Assembly: GCF_037975245.1 (NCBI RefSeq)
Contig: NC_092567.1
Span: 14,586,876-14,650,875 of the forward strand
From: Apostichopus japonicus
Lineage: Eukaryota > Echinodermata > Holothuroidea > Aspidochirotida > Stichopodidae
DNA: 64,000 nucleotides
Direction: 5' to 3'
In this document: positions 12,051 through 22,698 of the stretch, piece by piece
How positions within the stretch are numbered: position 1 is the first letter of the stretch
How the letters are laid out: each line of letters opens with the position of its first letter
Position numbers and translations under genes: made by a program
Notes under the pieces: generated by a model
The model's input: the letters and a program-made list of their open reading frames with translations, nothing else
What the model was told of the DNA's origin: nothing
The model's database searches: none

Positions 12051-12789
12051 CATTACACAGTTGTTTAAATGTCATTTACATACTTGATTCTGGCATAGAA
12101 TGTTATGCTTTATATCTTTGCTACCCAATACAGAGTTGGGTCAATATGCACCACATAGAGGGCGCTAGATATGTGCTACCTCAAGTAATTATTTAACGCC
12201 AAAGAAATTTCTTGAAAGAACTTTAAAACAAAAAAAAATGTTAATTGTGGAACTAATGAAAAAGCAAACAAAACCATTTACGCTCGACTGTACTTTTGAT
12301 GGCGAAAAGCCAGAATTCACGTGTGACCCATTTGATAATTTAAGAAAAGACACAGCGTATAACCACAAAGACAAATCACCTGTCTATTGTCAAAAACAGA
12401 TATGGATATGAATAAGTCTAATCAAGAAAATTTCTACCTGGATTGATTATTTAAATGTTGGCACAAAATCGAAAAAAAAAATTGAAAAACGTTTCCTCGT
12501 TCAACGTGAAAGAAAGGCTCTCGGTGTGGTTTATCACCAGAGTTGACAGCACTGTTAGCACTCAGTGGGTTCCATAGAATCCCAATTCGAATCAATGTAT
12601 CAAAAGGTAGACTAGTTATTTATAGTCTCAAATCACCATAAATTTAAAATACAACTTTCATCCAGGAACAGGTGGTTGTTCATATTCATCTTTTGCTTGC
12701 TTCCTGCAGTTGATCAGGTAAGGAAGCCAAGAAGCCTAGTATTTTCGGACAGAAGTATCAGAGTTTATAAAATAATAATGTTTCTTTCT

Positions 12790-12972
12790 TCTCTCCATCC
12801 CTTGTCTACTAATTCCCTTACATCCATCTCTTTGTGTTCACCATGCTCATTAACCTGTCTGTATTCTGTGCGTGTTTTTGTCCCTTCTGTAACTGTTACT
12901 TGTCATTTGGCCTCTGAAGAAGATCCTGCTAGGATCGAAACGTCAGGCCAACTTACTTTTACACATTTATAA
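12790..12972 (+). mobile_element. Dispersed repeat, Penelope-associated type, copy 1
   Basis: About 180 bp shared at high identity with 27695-27875, including the run CATGCTCATTAACCTGTCTG and the ending TTACTTTTACACATT. It carries a hammerhead-like motif. Repeats of this form accompany Penelope-like retroelements in many invertebrates. No RT or GIY-YIG coding sequence is attached. Confidence 0.6.
12907..12951 (+). ncRNA. Hammerhead ribozyme variant with vestigial stem III, copy 1
   Basis: In order: TTGGCCT (stem I 5'), CTGAAGA (matches CUGANGA), GATCC...GGATC (stem II), GAAA, C, GTC, and AGGCCAA (stem I 3', perfect 7-bp pairing with the first strand). Stem III is reduced to almost nothing, as in the hammerhead variants reported with Penelope-like elements that cleave as dimers; the palindrome ACGT could pair between two molecules. 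One extra A sits between the core and stem II, a deviation that may lower activity. Confidence 0.55.
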
Positions 12973-13737
12973 AATAATGGCGTTAGAATGCCGATAACTC
13001 TAATCAATATGACCTACAATTAATCGGCTGGTATCATGCCTAACTTCAGAACCATATCCAGACATTTTGAAAACTATTCTAAAATATCTAAACATTTAGA
13101 AAACAAACTAGAACACATGCACGTGGTGTACATGTTGTAGCTCAATCTGTGACACTCGCTATACGAACATGAAATCAGGCAAGAAAACAGTTTTGTACCA
13201 CTGATCATTTCATGGTGAATTCGTTGGTACGGAATCAAATCCAGTGAACACACGAGACAAATAACACTAGCTAAACATAGATTGTAAAAGAGGCTTAGAA
13301 GGCCATAATTCTTCAGACCAGAATGTCCCCCCCCCCTCCCTTGTCCCCTCCTTCCATGATGCTGAATTTTCTCAACACAATGTTACACATTGATTTTGGC
13401 GTCTTATACGTTAACAGGACTGGGTATACCTAACATAATGATTTGGCTTATCAGCTTTATAGTTACCTTACTAGCATTCAACTTTTACCGTTCTTGAAGT
13501 ATAAATCATACGACACCTCGGTCAACATTCCCTTCTTGAGATATTAAGTTAAAAAAAATTTTCCAGGGATTTAGCCTGTATCGAACCTCTGATGATCACT
13601 GACCTCCACCAACTGAAAATCTGTTACAAATCACATTAAAGCCTAACCTTTGATACTACCATAAAATTTTTCCAACTGCCCATTCTTGATATACAGAGCT
13701 TTTGACATTGCACATTTTGAACTTTGCTGACCTCAAA

Positions 13738-13750
13738 TGACCTGTGAACC
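13738..13750 (-). promoter_or_regulatory. DR1-type nuclear receptor site
   Basis: TGACCTGTGAACC on plus, i.e. GGTTCA-C-AGGTCA on minus: two half-sites spaced by one base, as bound by RXR heterodimers or HNF4. Occupancy unknown. Confidence 0.4.
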
Positions 13751-14031
13751 AACCAAAACCAACAGACTTTTTTGCTTTTTGTGAGTGAGCCTAATGCCAG
13801 GTATGATATACCCCAACATTCCCGATTCTTAAGTTATCATATTTACATGTTAGGACATACATACACACACACACACCCATACAGGTTAAGTTGATTGCAT
13901 AGGCTGCCTATTAGCAGTAATCAAAACGTTCGGAAATGTTTGCCTTGAGAAAAAGGTGCTAGGAATCGGAGCAAGCCTCAAGGAAAGAAGCAGGTTTGAA
14001 TCATTCTGCCTTTGGCCTCTAGAACTTCACA

Positions 14032-14044
14032 TGACCTTTGACTT
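14032..14044 (-). promoter_or_regulatory. DR1-like site TGACCTTTGACTT
   Basis: One mismatch from a perfect AGGTCA DR1 on the minus strand. Part of the repeat described at 13560-14330. Confidence 0.35.
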
Positions 14045-14184
14045 TTCATTCGTATGCACTTCTTCTTTACAACACTACCAACTTAACTTATGAATGTTAC
14101 CACTTCGGTCAAGCTTAGTGTAAACCACCTATGAAGAAGACCAGTTTGGAAAATATTTCACATTTAACACATTGTAACCTTAAA

Positions 14185-14197
14185 TGACCTTTGACTT
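14185..14197 (-). promoter_or_regulatory. DR1-like site TGACCTTTGACTT, second copy
   Basis: Identical to the site 153 bases upstream. Confidence 0.35.
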
Positions 14198-15169
14198 CTT
14201 GTACCTTGTACCTTTGCTTACCCCTAACAACCATTTTCACCCAGTTTCAGATAAAAAATAAATAAATAAAAAACATGAATTGAATCAAGTTTTACTTAGA
14301 CCTTCCTTGACTCCAGATAAACTTTGACATGATTCATATACATTAATATTGATCACCATTGATCGATATTAATGAAACATTCTGTGGACAGTTGCCTTTC
14401 GAGCTGCTGAAGAAGTGGACACAGTTAGATGTTTTGCCACAGTAGTTGAAAGCTTCCCCATTGGCTTGGTAAACAGATTGAGCTAAAAACCCAAATGAAA
14501 ACATTACAGGTACCCTACAATTACCCATTTTATCAGAATATCAGATATCATTATTAAAAGTATATTCAGCATTCTGAATGATTTTTATATCCCTGTTATA
14601 GATGTAAAGTGATTCCTGTCTGTGCCTAGAAATGCCGGGCTAGAAACCTCTCTCATAGACTGAATCACTCCACATTCCATCTGTTTCTCGTCCCCCTTAA
14701 ATTACTGTCTGTTAAACACAAGAGTCATTTACGGCAGTCCTCTTACAAGTGTTACATTATAAATAAAGTTTCTGTTTTGGAGGGGTCCAGCAAGTTGCTC
14801 AGCTAGACTACCCTGGAGATGATGTGGAGGGGGGGTGATAAAAAAAACACTGCAATTAACGTTAATGATTTCCCATGGAATTTTCAGAAGCTAGTGTAAT
14901 TCCGTTGGCTGAATTTAGAGCAATGTTAAACGCAGGCTAACAGGCAACAAAAGTACCTGGGGAACATCAAATGAGCATAACCGTTGGGTACTGGCACGAC
15001 TGACTTTACTGGCTGATGGCCTAAAGGGTGACTATGACGACGTTAAAGACTTCGCGATTGACAGAAATGGGTCTCAAGTATCTCCTGAAATTTCAACAGC
15101 TGATTGCAACATTTCTTAACAGGTTTAAAGGTTTGAACTCCCATTGGAAGGAGAGGGGTAGTAACTCCG

Positions 15170-15256
15170 ATGAGCAAATTTCTTGTTTTGTTTGATAGCA
15201 CGGCTATAATCTCCACGACTACGTCGTCGTGTCGGAGCCGGGATCGTGGCGTTCGT
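15170..15256 (+). CDS. Candidate plus-strand exon 1 (unidentified nested gene)
   Basis: A frame from ATG at 15170 reads MSKFLVLFDSTAIISTTTSS, then CRSRDRGV and one base, followed by donor C|gtgaga. A pyrimidine-rich acceptor (ttgtttgatag) also lies inside, so this may be an internal exon starting near 15201. The stretch has many CpG and lies on the strand opposite the receptor. Its phase-1 end completes an arginine codon with the exon at 15394, giving GVR-ARLRHERLL. I do not recognise the protein. The minus strand is also open here, which weakens the case. Confidence 0.3.
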
Positions 15257-15393
15257 GAGATGGCCAAACAACGATGGCAGACTCATGAGGTTGCATGCAT
15301 CTTAATATATGAATATACCCATCCTAAGGCCCCATGCTATGACAAGTCCATGGGTATCCAATATCTTTACTTTGTGCCATTTCTTTATCGCAG

Positions 15394-15466
15394 GAGCGAG
15401 ATTGAGACACGAACGTCTCCTCGTTGACATCCGTCACTTGGAGAGGTTCGGTAAATTATTGACGGA
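15394..15466 (+). CDS. Candidate plus-strand exon 2, basic helical segment (unidentified)
   Basis: A 73-nt exon lies between a strong acceptor (ttctttatcgcag) and a consensus donor (GA|gtaagt). In the frame set by the upstream candidate it reads ARLRHERLLVDIRHLERFGK LLT: basic, leucine-rich and helix-like. The other frames meet stops within 4-11 codons. The intron from exon 1 would be 137 bp. Both splice sites and the phase agree, but no third exon was found and no family is recognised. If real, it is a gene nested in the receptor intron on the opposite strand. Confidence 0.38.
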
Positions 15467-16080
15467 GTAAGTGAAATCAAAGCTGTCACAAAACTGAAAA
15501 AAACACACCGAAGAAGAAGAAAAAAAAAAGGGTTTTCATGGGGGGATGGCCGAGTAGGAATAGTCAATGGTGATTCAAAGAGCGGTCGCCCTAATGTTCG
15601 CCATTGATTCATCACAACCTAAAACAGTTACTTGCAGACAATAAAGAGTAAGAAAAGAGGGAAGGGGGGGGGGTGGAAGGATGGTTGAGGCTAAGACTAC
15701 AGATATTTCTACTCTGGAAGTTAACAATTATGTCTCCTACAAAATATGGGTGATTTCATATATATTACCAGATGTTGACTACAATTATGACAAGCAAATC
15801 TTTGTGACAATATAGAAAGCAATAACAGCTTTCTAAACCTGTTGATAATTTTATTTTTAGATTTTCAAGACTCTTGCATTCTTTTGATTTTATTTAAGGA
15901 ATGAGAGGACAATTCTACAATTTAGGGTTTAATGTTTAATGTTGTGAGATCAACAAATACATGGATTTATAGTCATCCATAAAAACAGACATTTGACAAT
16001 AACTGACCATTTTAGTAAACAGTGGTTAGCGATATTTGCATCATATTACTCTAAATACACAGGAACACTTTATCTTTCGA

Positions 16081-16435
16081 ACCTAACAACCTTACTGGTT
16101 TGTCTATTAAAGCCTAGCAACCTGATTTACCTTACTGGTTTGTCTATAAAGCCTAACAACCTGATTTACCTTACTGGTTTGTCTATTAAAGCCTAACAAC
16201 CTGATTTGCATAAAAAGGTTTATCTATTAAACCTTAACAACTTGATTTGCCTATATGGTTCGTCTATTAAAGCCTAACAACCTGATATATCTATATGGCT
16301 CGTCTATTAGACCTAACAACCTGATTTGCATAAAAAGGTTTATCTAGTAAACCTTAACAACCTGATTTGCCTAAATGGTTTATCTATTAAACCTTACAAC
16401 CTGATTTGCCTCACATGGTTGCCTAAACTTTAACA
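16081..16435. repeat. Degenerate minisatellite, about 40-bp unit, about 9 copies
   Basis: Unit near CCTAACAACCTGATTTGCC followed by TATATGGTTTATCTATTAAA; copies vary in length and sequence. Confidence 0.88.
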
Positions 16436-17396
16436 GCATGGTTTACCAAACAAAAACAGAACATTCGATAAAATTGGGCGATATAAACGAAATACTCTGA
16501 GAAAAGAACGACTTGATGGTTATCTCTGCCTTACATTGAGGAAGAACGAGGGAAGTAGACCAAATCTATTGCATGAACGCTGGTTAGCACTGAGCAATAT
16601 AACGTCCACTTTTGAAGTTAGCAACTTATATATCTACTGCACCTAAGTCAAAATGCACTGGCAGTAATGCAATGTCACATCTTACATTGTGCAACAAAAA
16701 AAAAAAAATCACCTCTGATTTATATTCTCAAATCACCAAAACTTTACACCAGAATATATTCTCTTTATAGCTACTGTATGTTCACTGAAAGTCAGTACAC
16801 AAGCATACAAAAAAGGCAATACTAGAGTTTCCCCAACAACCTTTTTGCTTTTTTCCCATTTTTAAATCCACCACAATCAATATCTGTTAGGTTTTTTTTT
16901 CCTGATCTCATCTTAAATTATCTATGACAATCTGGATGAATATAAATGCTTCCATAACCAATCCTAAAAGATGACTTTTTTCATAAAAGATTTATATTAG
17001 ACTTTCAGACAAAAGTACAAGTTCCAGATAAATCATTTATCGGTCATATTTATATTTATCCAAAGCAAAGGAGACATCCAGCCCACCCCCATCCCCTCCG
17101 CACCTTTCCGATGTATGATGAGGCGATGCCTCTTACATTGATGAATAATGCATACACGACTCCGATTCTTCACAGAGTCATTAATGTTACGCTGCTTCAA
17201 GTTTTGACGTATTCATAATTCTTCTCTGTGCCTACCAAACTGTCTCTCATGATCAAGGACATATTTTATTACTTTTAAAAGGTAGATACATCACAGTCAA
17301 ATAGAGAAGGACATACTTGAATGTTCTCCATGAAAGTCACATTTTACTCAGAAACATAGAAATAAACGGCCGATTTGAAAATCCTTGTCTGGAAGA

Positions 17397-17433
17397 CCAT
17401 GGAGGTAAAAACAGTCTGTTTTTACCTCCATGG
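17397..17433. repeat. Perfect 37-base palindrome
   Basis: CCATGGAGGTAAAAACAG, a single T, then its exact reverse complement. Eighteen paired bases with a one-base centre. No mobile-element ends or target duplications are evident around it. Confidence 0.95.
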
Positions 17434-20240
17434 GAAGATCAAAGTCTTTCAAACTCTCTCTGCGAGGGCCATGTGTTACAAACTTCTGTTTATTGTTACG
17501 CCCGGTAGGACTATACAGGATTTGCTGAATTATTTTCCGTCAAATATGATAATTTTGATAGCGTATAAATTATGCTCTTCTTCACATAATTCCCCAAGTA
17601 TATATTGCTAATTTAATTTTAAATCCCTGCTGAGCATTTTGTTTCTGGCCATTTCTACTCAGTGGTAAATTGGTCATCGAGTATTATACCTCAACACCCT
17701 ACCATGTCACCTTCCAATCTACCTAACTCCTCTCCTACATAGACCATTTTTAGTGATCACACTCATCCCCTTTCCTCAAACGTCCCTCCATCCCCCCTTC
17801 CTTCCTTCCTTCCTCTCCAATATCACCGATCGGTACGTTGGGGTCGGATAATTAAGGCCTCTCTTTACAGCTTTGTTTTCTGATTTCTTGTTTGCTGATT
17901 TCTGTTACGTCAATACTTTATATTTGTAATTGATCATAATCATAATTTGCATATTCCAAGCACTATTTTCGCATAAACAGGATATATACTGAAAGTAAAA
18001 CCAGATGAGATCTCCCTGTGAAAACGCAGATCTTTCTACTAACGGGTACGTTTATTTATTCACGTAACGATGATCAACTAACATTCCCGAAATCCGTTTC
18101 AGGAAGAACAAAACAAGACATTGAACTCCACGTCTTGAACCATTGGAAAAATTCCCTTCATTCTGTTCTATTGCAGGACCTGCATTGATCAGGCCATTGC
18201 TGTTATACAGAGGTTGTGAATGTGTCTTTCATTAACACTGTAGGTTGTATGTATGTTACCTTCACAGGTTCTCTGCTGTACTCTCTCGAGTCTAGAGCGA
18301 GGATGGCTAAAAAAGAAGTTATTAATTCAAGTGTGATAGGCATTCCTTTAAGTCTTACTTGACATTTCTGGATCACCTCACCTCGCAGCTACTTTAGGCT
18401 GATAAATACTTTCAAAAAAAAAGTACATAGGTCTATCAAATACATAAGCTCCAAGCACCACCCATCAACAAATCCTACCCCCCCCCCTCAAAAAAAAAAA
18501 TCACAACTTATCATTTTCAAAGTTTATTCAACTGGCACAAAATGTAACAATTATATTACATTATTATTACCCTCTTCCTTACAAGACTTTTTTTCATGTT
18601 TTTAATGTCACTCGGTTTTGCCAGATATAACTGGACGTTTCTCTCGTACGGGCAACACAGACAGTTTCAGGTTTGGTAGTCTTTGACGCCATAGCATCAC
18701 TTGTATCCTTCATAAAGCTTCCTCCTCTGTCTATAATACCTCCTGTAAATCCTCTTATTGATTTTCATCTCAAATATTATGCAATTGGATAAGTTTAGCT
18801 CCATCTTCTGTCGACAAACTATGCAATTCTTATTTTTTTCTAGAGAATATTAATCTTCTTCTTTGAATAAAAACCTTCTTGACTCAAACGACGATGATGT
18901 CTTTGCTCGTAGATAAATAATAAATAAAATGCCTTGAAGTAATGAACGACCATCCAACATAAATTTTTTTTCAACGCTACAATATCTCAAGAACCTGGAA
19001 TAGGTAACGAAACATTATTAAACTGCTGTCAAGTATATCTCTCTATTCTCTCTTATTATGACATATCCTCTTTATTTTCATATAATATATATATTTTTTT
19101 ATGATTATGACATGTCAATACTTACTACCTATGTCTACACATAGTCAAACTTTAAGAAGCTCATTGATGCGTTATGGTGGCACTTTCAATTTCGGATTGG
19201 CCTTCCTTCATTGTTCAAATTTAACACATATTATTAAAAGCTTGAATTACATTTCAATAAGTAGGGACAGTATGCATATAAAGAGTTTTCATAGAAAAAG
19301 TTAAAACATCTTATACCATAAATAGTACACAAACCTAATTCTACCATTTGTAAACCTTTTTCCTAATGACCAGGAGTTGTGTTTTTTCTTTCTTTTAAAA
19401 GCATTACATTTGGATATTTAATGTTTACTGTGTATAGACTGAAATGTCCTTCCCATTATATAGATCATTCATGCCAGACTTTATGAGTTCGCTAATGTAC
19501 CTCTTCCCTTCTTCATAAAAAATCTACAACTGTTTTGTTTTGATTACAGAATGAAACTTTTTATCTGACTTTGAAATTTATCATTTATGTTCGATAATTA
19601 TTGCTTTATAATGTGTTTATCTAGTGACTCATAAGGCATGAGAAAAGAGGAAAACTGGACACTAAGTGAAGCAATTGTGCTTGTTAGTCATTTTGTATGC
19701 AATCAAACAATTAATGATTTCCTGTTTTAGTTTTATGCAATTAATGGACCGTTCAAGTATAAATAAAACATAACATATTAACGGATTATTAATCATAAAT
19801 ATTAACGTATAATTACAAATATTTATTACAGATAACTGGATTCCTAGATATTCTATTATTCCTGTCATGTGACAAAGCCAAAATAGGGTATTGAAAGGGT
19901 GGGGGCAGGGGAGGGGGACCCACATTAAACTTCCGCTCTGCATAATACCCTCTATGAATACCTCCCACAGTCCCCTTTAATATCTGACCAACAAACACTA
20001 TTCCACTTATCTCTAATTACCTTTACCTTTGTCTTAAGAGATGAGGGGTGGGGTGGGGGAGGGGGTGGGGGCGGGGGAGAAGGGAGGGACAAAGTCTAAT
20101 GGAAATGTATCCCTCATACTTCCAATTAGATCACTGTTGTTAAACCAAGTGATAGAGGTAATCCCAAAACATCTAATCCTTAGCCGAATGGCTCGACGCC
20201 AACAATCAGGCAATATTTCTATACAGAATATATACAACTA

Positions 20241-20376
20241 ATGTTACCTATAATCTCTCCCCCTCTCCCCCCTCCCCATGGCACATCCGTACAACAGCTA
20301 GTCCATGTTACCTATAATCTCTCCCCCCCCCCCTCGCCCGCCCCATGGAACAACCATAAAACAGCTAGTCCATGTT
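20241..20376. repeat. Direct tandem duplication of about 67 bp
   Basis: GTTACCTATAATCTCTCC ... ACAGCTAGTCCAT occurs twice, with a C-rich variable centre. Confidence 0.88.
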
Positions 20377-20603
20377 TATTCTGCCACTTATAGCCATGTG
20401 CAGTGTACAAACATCATATTCCGTGGCATTACATGTATCTCTGGCAATTCTCTCAGTGCGTGCGTGTATATACAGTCTAATTCCACAGTGAAAAGGTTCA
20501 AACACCTTTCCTTCTCCAATCCTGAGAATGCAATTCATGTTAGACGATTAAAACTGTCTATATTGTAGATGGCCTCAACACTGCTTGTGGATGCTGGAAT
20601 CAT

Positions 20604-21065
20604 TCAATCGAATGTGCCTTACCGATCAATCGAATGTCCGGTACCGATCAATCGAATGTCCGGTACCGATCAATCGAATGTCCGGTACCGATCAATCGAA
20701 TGTCCGGTACCGATCAATCGAATGTCCGGTACCGATCAATCGAATGTCCGGTACCGATCAATCGAATGTCCGGTACCGATCAATCGAATGTCCGGTACCG
20801 ATCAATCGAATGTCCGGTACCGATCAATCGAATGTCCGGTACCGATCAATCGAATGTCCGGTACCGATCAATCGAATGTCCGGTATCGATCAATCGAATG
20901 TGCGGTTCTGATCAATCGAATGTCTGGTATCGATCAATCGAATATGCGGTACTGATCAATCGAATGTGCGGTTCTGATCAATCGAATGTGCGGCATCGAT
21001 CAATCGAATGTGCGGTACCGATCAATCGAATGTGCGGTACCGATCAATCGAATCTTGGGTACCAA
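20604..21065. repeat. 22-bp minisatellite, about 21 copies, open in three frames
   Basis: Unit ATCAATCGAATGTCCGGTAC plus CG. The first dozen copies are essentially identical; the last several vary (GTGCGGTTCTG, GTGCGGCATCG). The unit holds the palindrome CGGTACCG. Because 22 is not divisible by 3 and no frame contains a stop, all three plus frames are open and encode the same cycling peptide. Confidence 0.97.
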
Positions 21066-22618
21066 TAAATTGTTTCATTCATTGATGACAAATGGTTTAC
21101 CTGTTAACACATGTAGCAAAACTGAGTTCCATAATGATAAGCTATATAGAGGGTTATATATATCACAACATTACAATGTATGTTCATTGTGGGGGTTATA
21201 TGTGAGGGTAGACTATAACATCTCTGATGCACTATATGTGTTTGTCTTCTAAACTCATTTATTTACAAAGCCTTAAAAAAGCTGGAAAATACACTAACAT
21301 TCTTATCAGCCTTGACTTAAAGATTCTGTCGTGGTCGTGGTCACCGTCGCCATGGTGCTATTTCTAGTGGTGACTAATTCATGAATGAATTATTATAAAA
21401 CCAAAGCAAGGACAACCCATGTCTCCTCTTTGTTTTTTATCCTTCTGCTATTTTGCCTTAATTCTGACGAGATCGTCGGGATCTGGGATTTTCCGGCGTT
21501 ACAGGCTGTTTAAAACTTACTGAAAGTCTCATCAGCCATGAGAAATGCAAATTCTTTGCTATAATTGTCGTTTGGTGTATTCGGAAGATTGTATTTTGTT
21601 TGTCGGTTTCCCTTGCGAAAACTAATCAAACTACAGATCCATTTTGACAGACTTAAGCCATTTTGTTTCGATTCAGATTTTGCGACATCATGTCGAGTCC
21701 CGAGAGGAATAATATGGACGTAGGACTGATCATCGCTGATTAGATGCCTCTAGAGTCGAATCATCTTAAATTCAATCTCTGTTTACAGAAATTCAAAAAC
21801 ATGTTCAGCCTGGTCAAATTTATATCTCAAGTTTTAGAAGAACCAACTTTTGCCTGTAATCAACTATTCGGGGACAACAGACTATTTGTGTTAGCTTGAA
21901 TCAGTATTTGTGTGGCACAAGCATCTCCAGTACTGAAAGAGTTGGTTTTTTCTTGTAAAGCGACATCAATACAAGACCTGGACTGTACCCCTCCCCCCTC
22001 CCCTACCCCTTACTTTGATAGTGGAGGTACCTAGCCTACCAGGCATATAACAATCAATCACGGCTAAAGTTGCTATGAATATAAGCTGGTGAGCTAAAGT
22101 ATTGCTCACTTCAAGTCTTCTTGATTCCTTTAGACTATAAATTACCGTTTTTTTTCTCTCTAAAGTTTTAAAATGTTCCCTCTTGCCTTTAACAAATTCA
22201 AAACCATGGACACAATCTACGGACCGTGGATTGCAGTACAAACGAGACGATGGACTTTACTCGGTGTGATTGATTTGTGTGAATATTTAACTTATATTGA
22301 CGAGGCAACAAACTTTCAATTGCTTCCAAACACCTTCGCTCTTGGACGAATACAAGATAACCAACTAGACTGCAGAGAGTGATTGCACTGCTAACCTACC
22401 AACTGTCCTCATTTCACTTCTTGTGTGTTCGGCTATTCTCTTTGTTTTGATGATTTTTATTGTGCATTGACGACTTACGTTGCAATGATTGATATTATGT
22501 GCACCCCAATCATATAACAAATTTATGTCAACATTGGATGATGATGATTGGACAAAATTAGCAAAAACCAATATCTGAAAAGGCCCTCACGACCAGAGAC
22601 TTAACCAAATTTACCTAA

Positions 22619-22623
<5 letters not shown>

Positions 22624-22697
<74 letters not shown>
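22624..22697. repeat. (TA)n microsatellite with interruptions
   Basis: Long TA run with a few TAAAT and TTTAT interruptions. Confidence 0.95.

Positions 22698-22698
<1 letters not shown>

Larger units (their letters stand above)
13560..14330. repeat. Region rich in TGACCTxTGACC-like motifs, probably a dispersed repeat
   Basis: Repeated phrases such as CTGACCTCAAATGACC and ATGACCTTTGACTT occur here and again at 55.15-55.62 kb, together with CA-rich tracts. The resemblance points to a dispersed family; ends are not defined. Confidence 0.4.

Noticed and set aside
10982-12383. Alternative gene using 12282-12383, 11331-11427 and a terminal DERLNQYINELDC exon, with a PIP-degron-like LTDFL...KRKRR motif
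   Set aside because: The phases do fit, but the middle exon is explained better as the receptor helix 1-3 linker, which joins in phase to two clear receptor exons. The outer two have weak or coincidental signals.
20569-21068. Three overlapping frames of 108-144 aa
   Set aside because: Produced by the stop-free 22-bp repeat in every frame.
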